Shown here one piece after another: positions 59,140-64,000 of a stretch of DNA of 64,000 nt. The notes under the pieces were generated by a model. It had not been told where the DNA came from. It made no database searches and saw only the letters and a program-made list of their open reading frames with translations. Positions within the stretch are counted from its first letter, which is position 1. Each line of letters begins with the position of its first letter. The stretch is from positions 62,001-126,000 of the forward strand of contig JADJVG010000004.1 of assembly GCA_016716675.1 (NCBI GenBank). Direction: 5' to 3'. This DNA is from Hyphomicrobium sp. (GTDB lineage: Bacteria; Pseudomonadota; Alphaproteobacteria; Rhizobiales; Hyphomicrobiaceae). The translations under genes and the position numbers were made by a program.

Positions 59140-61158
59140 TCAGACGAATTCCAGAATGACCGCATCAACCGCAAGACTGTCGCCGGCCTTCGCTGAGATC
59201 TTCTTGATTTTGCCGTCGCGCTCGGCCTTCAAGATGTTTTCCATCTTCATGGCTTCGACCATCGCCAAGCTGTCGCCAGCCTTCACATCCTGGCCTTCCG
59301 CGACGTGGATCGCCTTGACCAGGCCGGGCATCGGGCACAGCAGATACTTCGACATATCAGCGGCAACCTTCACCGGCATTAGTGCGGCGAGCTGCGCCTC
59401 ACGCTCAGTGTAGACGTACACCGGCGCCTGGATGCCACGGAACGACAGCGTCAGGCCGTTTGGAATCGTGCGCACTTGAACCGATACCGGTTCGTCGGCC
59501 ACGGTGCCTTCCCAAACCGGAATGCCCGGCCACCAGTCTGAGGTGATTTCCATGGTGTGTGCCGGCTTCATGTCGGCATCGAGGATCGAAATATAGAACG
59601 GTCCAGGTGAGGCGCCCATAACTTCAAGGGCGACAGTCGACTCCCCAACCTTGACCATCCGGCGCTTGGCAAAGCGGACCGACTGTCCGGCCATCTGGTG
59701 CGAGATGCCACGACGGCGCTGATTACCAACATGATCCATGACGGCCGCCACGGCGGCGAGCGTGGTCAGTTCATCGCCCTCAGCGACGCGCGGCTGGAAA
59801 CCGTCCGGGTATTCTTCCTTGATGAACCCCGTTGAGAGTTGCCCCGAGCGCCAGCGCGGGTTCTGCATAACGGACGCCAGGAACGGAACGTTGTGCTGGA
59901 TGCCGTCGATATAGAAACTGTCGAGGGCGATGGCCTGGGCGTCGATAGCTTCCTCACGGGTCTTGGCGTGGGTCACCAGCTTGGCGATCATCGGGTCGTA
60001 GAACATCGAGATCTCGCCGCCTTCGAAAACGCCGGTATCGTTACGAACCGTCACGCCATCCTTCGAAGACTCGGCCGGTGGGCGGTATTTCACGAGGCGG
60101 CCGATGGACGGAAGGAAGCTGCGGAACGGGTCTTCGGCGTAGACGCGGCTTTCAACCGCCCAGCCGTTCAACTTGACGTCCGACTGCTTCATGGCGAGCT
60201 TTTCGCCGTAGGCGACGCGGATCATCTGCTCAACAAGATCAATGCCGGTGATCAATTCGGTCACCGGATGTTCGACCTGAAGGCGGGTATTCATCTCAAG
60301 AAAGAAGAACGAGCGGTCCTGGCCGGCGACGAATTCGACCGTACCGGCGCTATCGTATCCGACCGCCTTGGACAGCGCGACCGCCTGCTCGCCCATCGCC
60401 TTGCGGGTCTTTTCATCGAGCAGTGGCGACGGTGCTTCTTCGAGCACCTTCTGGTTGCGACGCTGGATCGAGCATTCACGCTCGCCGAGGTAGATGACGT
60501 TCCCGTGCTTGTCGCCGAGCACCTGGATTTCAATGTGGCGCGGGTTCTCGATGAACTTTTCAACGAAACAGCGATCGTCACCGAACGAGTTCTTGGCTTC
60601 CGAGCGTGCCAAGCCGAAGCCTTCTTCAGCTTCCTTGGCGTTGTAGGCGATGCGCATGCCCTTGCCGCCGCCACCGGCGGAGGCCTTGATCATCACCGGA
60701 TAGCCGATTTCATTTGCGATCTGGACGGCGTGTTTGCCGTCTTTGATCTCGCCCATGTAGCCGGGCACCGTGGAGACCTTCGCCGCCGCAGCAGCCTTCT
60801 TGGATTCGATCTTGTCGCCCATGGCGGCGATCGCCTTGGCGTTCGGACCGATGAAGACGATGCCATGCTTGGCCAGTTCGGTCGGAAACGATTCACGCTC
60901 CGACAGGAAGCCGTAGCCCGGGTGGACCGCCTCGGCGCCCGTCGCCTTACAGGCTTCGATGATCTTGTCCATCAACAGGTAGGATTGGTTGGCCGGCGCC
61001 GGACCGATATGAACGGCCTCATCGGCCATTTCGACGTGGAGTGCATCGCGGTCGGCGTCGGAATAGACGGCTACCGTTTTGATCCCCATTTTGCGCGCGG
61101 TCTTGATGACGCGGCAGGCGATCTCTCCGCGGTTCGCAATCAGGATCTTTTTGAACAT
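59140..61158 (-). CDS. Acetyl/propionyl-CoA carboxylase, biotin carboxylase-BCCP alpha subunit
   Basis: Biotin-dependent carboxylase alpha subunit of 672 residues, probably propionyl-CoA carboxylase (PccA). The biotin carboxylase domain has MFKKILIANRGEIACRVIKT, HPGYGFLSERE, the ATP-grasp loop KASAGGGGKGMRIAY, ERECSIQRRNQKVLEEAPSP and EMNTRLQVEHPVTE. The BT linker domain is at about 500-590. The biotinyl domain ends the protein with the biotin lysine in EAMKMENILKAERDG. Domain order and length match PccA of alphaproteobacteria; other acyl-CoA substrates are possible. The beta subunit is not in this window. Confidence 0.95.
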   Translation of the reverse strand: MFKKILIANRGEIACRVIKTARKMGIKTVAVYSDADRDALHVEMADEAVHIGPAPANQSYLLMDKIIEACKATGAEAVHPGYGFLSERESFPTELAKHGIVFIGPNAKAIAAMGDKIESKKAAAAAKVSTVPGYMGEIKDGKHAVQIANEIGYPVMIKASAGGGGKGMRIAYNAKEAEEGFGLARSEAKNSFGDDRCFVEKFIENPRHIEIQVLGDKHGNVIYLGERECSIQRRNQKVLEEAPSPLLDEKTRKAMGEQAVALSKAVGYDSAGTVEFVAGQDRSFFFLEMNTRLQVEHPVTELITGIDLVEQMIRVAYGEKLAMKQSDVKLNGWAVESRVYAEDPFRSFLPSIGRLVKYRPPAESSKDGVTVRNDTGVFEGGEISMFYDPMIAKLVTHAKTREEAIDAQAIALDSFYIDGIQHNVPFLASVMQNPRWRSGQLSTGFIKEEYPDGFQPRVAEGDELTTLAAVAAVMDHVGNQRRRGISHQMAGQSVRFAKRRMVKVGESTVALEVMGASPGPFYISILDADMKPAHTMEITSDWWPGIPVWEGTVADEPVSVQVRTIPNGLTLSFRGIQAPVYVYTEREAQLAALMPVKVAADMSKYLLCPMPGLVKAIHVAEGQDVKAGDSLAMVEAMKMENILKAERDGKIKKISAKAGDSLAVDAVILEFV

Positions 61159-61452
61159 AGTCCGGCCTTGTCCTTCCCCGAAGTTTCGGTCGTTTGAGGG
61201 GTGCTTTTTTGCAGAAAACGTACGTTCGTTCTAGTGGGTGTGATCGCTGCCGTAAACTGCGCATTCCCGGCCTGGGCGGCCCCTCCCCCGCGATGCCCTG
61301 ACGCACAATTCGAGGCACACAATTCCAGGGCTAAAGTCGCAATTGGGTCGCACCCGCCCAGATGGCGTTAACAAAAATGGCGAAGGGCCCCAGGTGCTGA
61401 TCCCTGAGGCCCTTCGGGGCATAGCGCAGTTATTTGGTTCCGCCACCCGGGG
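61159..61452. other. Interval upstream of the carboxylase gene
   Basis: A 294-base interval between two minus-strand genes. It contains the terminator at 61381-61416 and, closer to 61158, must hold the carboxylase promoter. No reading frame with supporting features is seen. Confidence 0.45.
61381..61416 (-). terminator. Rho-independent terminator of the gene at 61453
   Basis: CGAAGGGCC (61381-61389) and GGCCCTTCG (61408-61416) form a perfect 9-base outer stem, with CAGG/CCTG-type pairing inside. The minus-strand tail CCATTTTTGTT carries five Ts. Confidence 0.8.
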
Positions 61453-62463
61453 TCAGGCAGCGAAGCCGATACTTTCAACGGCCTCGATGAGGACCGGGTG
61501 GATCTTCGGACTATCGTTCTTGAGGTAGGCAACCAGGGCAATTTCACTTGGCGACAGGCGGCCATCGCGGCACAACCTGGTGGCGAGCCACGAGGCTTCC
61601 GATTCCGTAATGGCTTCGTTGGTAATGATCTCGATGCGCTGATGCTCGAGATGGGCAAGGGCACGTTCTTCGGTGGTCTGATTGTGGTAGGCGTCTTTAA
61701 CCGACGAGAGGTTCGACTGAACCATCGACAGCAGGAAGGCCATGACACTGGTCTGCTGCTCGGGAGCAGTGAGCGCCGCTTCCTGGCGCAGTGCTTCCTC
61801 GCGCGTCGGAACCGCGTAGCCCGACGTTGACATGATCACGTTGGCGACGGCTTTCACGAAGAGATCGGTCCAAGCCGGATTGAGCTCTGAGTTCTCGATG
61901 GCTTCGTCGATATCGAACAGAACGTCGGCTTCATCGCGCGTCACAGCCACATGACCGTCGCCGCCGAAGGCATAGAGGATGCGCCGTAGCAGATCGACTT
62001 CGCTGTCGGTGATGCGGCCAGACTGCAAAGTTGTGCCGTCCCGCAACGGACCTTCGCCGGTCAGAACAGCGTGTTTGACCTGTTCGAGCGCGAACTTGAC
62101 CAAGCTCACCGGCGCCCAACGTGCCTTGTCCAGAACATTGACGAGCAGTTCGAGTTCCGTTCGGCTATCGACCAAGCCGTCCTTGGACACGCGGTCGATG
62201 AGCCAATGGCCATTGTTCGCGGTCAGGTAACCCTGCGGCTGCTCCTGAAAAACGATGAAGTCCGTCAGACCTTCAACGAAGAGTTCCGACCACGCAGCAG
62301 GCTTCAAAGCGCACTCTGTGTTGATGCGAAACAGCAGTTCGGCTTCGTCGGCAGAAATCACGCCATCTTCGTAGAAAACCCGCCGAAAGCGGGCGATATC
62401 CGCGTCTTTGATGCTACCGCGGCTTAGTATTTCCTGAACCGGCAGCGAACCGAAACCACTCAT
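61453..62463 (-). CDS. Internally duplicated soluble protein (336 residues), unknown function
   Basis: Acidic, helical, cytoplasmic-looking protein. It contains two similar halves. The first has RRVFYEDGVISADEAELLFR and AAWSELFVEGLTDFIV, then WLIDRVSKDGLVDSRTELEL. The second has RRILYAFGGDGHVAVTRDEA and PAWTDLFVKAVANVI, then WLATRLCRDGRLSPSEIALV. The short DG-x-(I/V/L)-(S/D/T)-x-x-E units resemble EF-hand or TerB-like acidic loops, but I cannot assign either. Similar proteins of about this size occur in Hyphomicrobiales as hypothetical. It has its own terminator. Confidence 0.75.
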   Translation of the reverse strand: MSGFGSLPVQEILSRGSIKDADIARFRRVFYEDGVISADEAELLFRINTECALKPAAWSELFVEGLTDFIVFQEQPQGYLTANNGHWLIDRVSKDGLVDSRTELELLVNVLDKARWAPVSLVKFALEQVKHAVLTGEGPLRDGTTLQSGRITDSEVDLLRRILYAFGGDGHVAVTRDEADVLFDIDEAIENSELNPAWTDLFVKAVANVIMSTSGYAVPTREEALRQEAALTAPEQQTSVMAFLLSMVQSNLSSVKDAYHNQTTEERALAHLEHQRIEIITNEAITESEASWLATRLCRDGRLSPSEIALVAYLKNDSPKIHPVLIEAVESIGFAA

Positions 62464-62725
62464 AGAAACCCCCGCCTACTTTGAAATATATCGTGGGGAT
62501 CAAAGTAGGTTGGGGTGCTTAATCAGCTCTTAAAGTCTGTCTCAATCGTCGCACGCGCCCCCCGACTGTGGCGAGGAAGTAACATTCGGCGTCCCGCCAC
62601 CACAGGCAGGGCAACACGGTCAGGGCCGCAGCACTGGCGCCTCGCTCCGAAACCAATGGAGCGCGACCCAATACTGCGGCCCTTGTTTCTCCGATAAACT
62701 CCCGCAAGCTCACCAGAAAATTCAA

Positions 62726-62747
62726 GTTACTGGCGCTTACCAGTAAC
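62726..62747 (-). terminator. Stem-loop overlapping the stop of the gene at 62737
   Basis: GTTACTGG (62726-62733) and CCAGTAAC (62740-62747) pair perfectly around CGCTTA. The hairpin covers the stop codon on the minus strand and is followed by TTGAATTTTC. It is probably a terminator or an mRNA 3' stabiliser. Confidence 0.5.
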
Positions 62748-63096
62748 GGTGCCACCAAGCGCGGCGCTGCCAGCGGGGGCGGTAGAAATCGCCATCGCGA
62801 TCGAAGCGGTGCCAACGGTTGTATCGACCATTACGATGCCCATAATGATGGCCTCTGTCGCCGTCGTCACGCCAATCGCGGTCGTTGTGGACAACCACCG
62901 GCCTCTTCGGGGTGTAGGTACGCGTGTCGCTGTCGCGCCTATGTGTGGTGGTCCGCTCGGTGCTCGTCTTGCCGGACCAGGTGCGGTCACCGGAATATTC
63001 GCGGGTATACTCGCGGGCATTGGCTGTCGTCGCGGCGGTCAGAAGAAGCGCCAGGGCGCCGGCAAACGTGATGACTGAAACGCGGTGTGTGCTCAT
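62737..63096 (-). CDS. Exported Arg/Asp/His/Tyr-rich protein (119 residues)
   Basis: Secreted protein with signal peptide MSTHRVSVITFAGALALLLT, cleaved near TANA. The mature part is very polar and repetitive: many Arg, Asp and His (HNDRDWRDDGDRGHHYGHRN), then Trp/Arg-rich WQRRAWWHRYW at the end. Such RH/W-rich exported proteins are frequent in this order and remain uncharacterised. GGGGACTTCG lies upstream of the ATG. Confidence 0.72.
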   Translation of the reverse strand: MSTHRVSVITFAGALALLLTAATTANAREYTREYSGDRTWSGKTSTERTTTHRRDSDTRTYTPKRPVVVHNDRDWRDDGDRGHHYGHRNGRYNRWHRFDRDGDFYRPRWQRRAWWHRYW

Positions 63097-63285
63097 CGAA
63101 GTCCCCTGTTCGTAACGCCGCCAGCACCATGCTGGGTCAGGCTGAACATGGACAAAGATTAGCGTACCGCGCCTGAACCCACTCTGAAGCTTGGCGTCAT
63201 CTGCTGTTCATGACTCGCCAAAAGAAAAGCCGCGCACGGAACCCCGCACGCGGCCATCGGAGGAGACCATTGCTGCCGTCCATTC

Positions 63286-63576
63286 TCAGCAGCTCTGGCG
63301 TTTCGCCGACCTCTTGATGTCGCGGAGCGTCAAGCGATCCTGTGTGCTGAGCGGCACGTCAGCCTCGGCGTCAAATTGGCAGCCGGCATTGCCGAACTGT
63401 TTAATCGCGCGCGGAGACTTGAAACAGTAGCCGTTGGCTTTGAAAATCTGATTACGCAACGTCCAAAGCTCGTCGCAGCCGTAAGCGTCGCCCTGAACAT
63501 CGCCGGCGCGGGCTGGAAGGCTGGTGACTGTCGCTGCAGTAAGGACTGCGAGTATCGCTATGAGGGGTGATTTCAT
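63286..63576 (-). CDS. Small exported YARHG-like protein (96 residues)
   Basis: Exported protein with signal peptide MKSPLIAILAVLTAATVTSL, cleaved near ARA. The mature part has GCDELWTLRNQIFKANGYCF, which fits the core of YARHG-type domains (C-x-x-LW-x-x-RN, GYCF), then GNAGC and a final SC. Four cysteines could form two disulfides. ATG 63576 is preceded by AGGGAAACTTGCA. YARHG domains are extracellular in known cases and of uncertain role. Assignment is by pattern only. Confidence 0.75.
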   Translation of the reverse strand: MKSPLIAILAVLTAATVTSLPARAGDVQGDAYGCDELWTLRNQIFKANGYCFKSPRAIKQFGNAGCQFDAEADVPLSTQDRLTLRDIKRSAKRQSC

Positions 63577-63708
63577 TGCAAGTTTCCCTAATTTACCGGC
63601 GCAGACATCGAAGGGCGCCAGATCCTTCGTCGTCGTCAAAAATGATTAGGTTCAAAGTGCATGGCGTGATTTTGCATCGCAAAGACGCATACACGCCGAA
63701 CTGAGAAA

Positions 63709-63734
63709 AAAGCCGCCCCTTTCGGAACGGCTTT
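63709..63734 (-). terminator. Terminator of the gene at 63823
   Basis: AAAGCCG (63709-63715) and CGGCTTT (63728-63734) form a perfect 7-base stem with a 12-base loop. On the minus strand TTTCTC extends the final T stretch into a run of six Ts. It lies 88 bases past the stop of the partial gene at the window end. Confidence 0.7.
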
Positions 63735-63822
63735 GAAGTTGGCGCACATTCGGGGGGAGACTATGTGCGCGGGAGAAGGTCATGCCGTCCACCAGCTTGG
63801 AAGTCTTGAGGACGGGAAGCAT

Positions 63823-64000
63823 TTAGCGGCCGAAGCGCGGCAGCCACCAGGCGCGACGCCAGCCATCGCTGCTCTCGCGAACAATGCGGTTCTGTGCACC
63901 GTCCTGTAGTTTGTGGAGCGTGCGGCGCTCATCGCGCGACAGGCGGCCATCGGATTTCATGCTGTCTTCGATGCGGCTGATCTCGCGCTGTTCGCGGCGC
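63823..64000 (-). CDS. C-terminal part of a hypothetical protein (cut by window edge)
   Basis: The last 58 codons of a gene that begins beyond the window. The protein ends with basic, charged helices: REQREISRIEDSMKSDGRLS, then RDERRTLHKLQDGAQ and the Trp-rich end DGWRRAWWLPRFGR. The phrase SDGRLSRDERRTL recalls a family of small exported proteins in this order with repeated DG-x-(L/V)-(S/T) units. Start and signal peptide are not visible. Moderate confidence because only the end is seen. Confidence 0.6.
   Translation of the reverse strand, partial: RREQREISRIEDSMKSDGRLSRDERRTLHKLQDGAQNRIVRESSDGWRRAWWLPRFGR

Noticed and set aside
59839..61197. A 452-codon plus-strand open frame opposite the carboxylase alpha subunit gene
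   Set aside because: It is a shadow of a GC-rich, well-conserved minus-strand gene; its composition is unlike a real protein and it has no motif.
62519..62815. Open frame of 98 codons on the minus strand
   Set aside because: Low-complexity Leu/Arg/Ala sequence with no start signal; it overlaps the end of the better supported exported protein gene at 62737.
1..64000. Search for CRISPR arrays, phage genes, transposases, toxin-antitoxin pairs and integrases
   Set aside because: No regularly spaced repeats and no proteins with the relevant motifs were found on either strand; the region is mostly conserved chromosomal backbone.

Overview
The window is a chromosomal segment of an alphaproteobacterium, most likely of the order Hyphomicrobiales (Rhizobiales). 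Base composition is GC-rich and nearly all intervals carry genes. The gene order matches conserved blocks of that order: alr-dnaB-rplI-DUF2232-rpsR-rpsF, fabD-fabG-acpP-fabF-mltG-yicC-gmk, lptF-lptG-lptD-surA-pdxA-rsmA, and dusB-ntrB-ntrC-ntrY-ntrX-dat-hfq-hflX. Placement near Hyphomicrobiaceae is a guess from gene content, not a measured result. I see no phage, insertion sequence, CRISPR array or conjugative element.

Layout. 1-5431 (minus strand): alanine racemase (cut by the window edge), replicative helicase DnaB, and the ribosomal operon rpsF-rpsR-DUF2232-rplI. 5838-8936: small or membrane proteins, including an MFS transporter with a terminator-like hairpin inside its coding sequence. 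9101-16291 (plus): type II fatty acid synthesis genes, then mltG, yicC and gmk. 16288-24374 (minus): an envelope operon reading lptF, lptG, lptD, surA, pdxA, rsmA. 24835-26364: leucyl aminopeptidase. 26365-29455: an accessory stretch with a palindromic repeat and four poorly characterised exported or membrane proteins. 29519-44041: mazG, then a long minus-strand block with an O-acyltransferase, a flavoprotein, hflX, hfq, dat and the two nitrogen-regulation two-component systems NtrYX and NtrBC with dusB. 44236-47455 (plus): ispDF, marR, cinA and a pentapeptide-repeat protein. 47478-52754 (minus): ratA, two GlsB-type membrane proteins, two paralogous lipoproteins, DUF5076, an FtsB-like protein, a GNAT enzyme and mgtE. 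53110-55449: two tandem polysaccharide deacetylases. 55605-64000: tRNA-Leu(GAG), lipB, several small secreted proteins, a histone-like peptide divergent from a LysR regulator, DUF805, the biotin-dependent carboxylase alpha subunit, an internally duplicated unknown protein and more small exported proteins.

The most striking global feature is the number of interrupted reading frames in otherwise conserved genes. There are single-base indels at or beside short G/C runs in dnaB, DUF2232, pdxA and mgtE (twice), an out-of-frame internal deletion in lptD, and in-frame TAG codons in dat and in an OafA-type acyltransferase. Because dnaB and lptD are normally indispensable, sequence or assembly error is the simplest explanation for the indels. 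The two in-frame TAGs are substitutions and deserve separate checking. TAG ends many intact genes here, so general reassignment of TAG is not supported.

No clearly new multi-gene system was found. The best leads for unfamiliar biology are the hairpin plus eight-T run inside the MFS gene, the internally duplicated 336-residue protein, the pair of two-cysteine lipoproteins, the tandem deacetylases that differ at a motif 3 position, and the perfect dyad between the histone-like peptide gene and its LysR neighbour.
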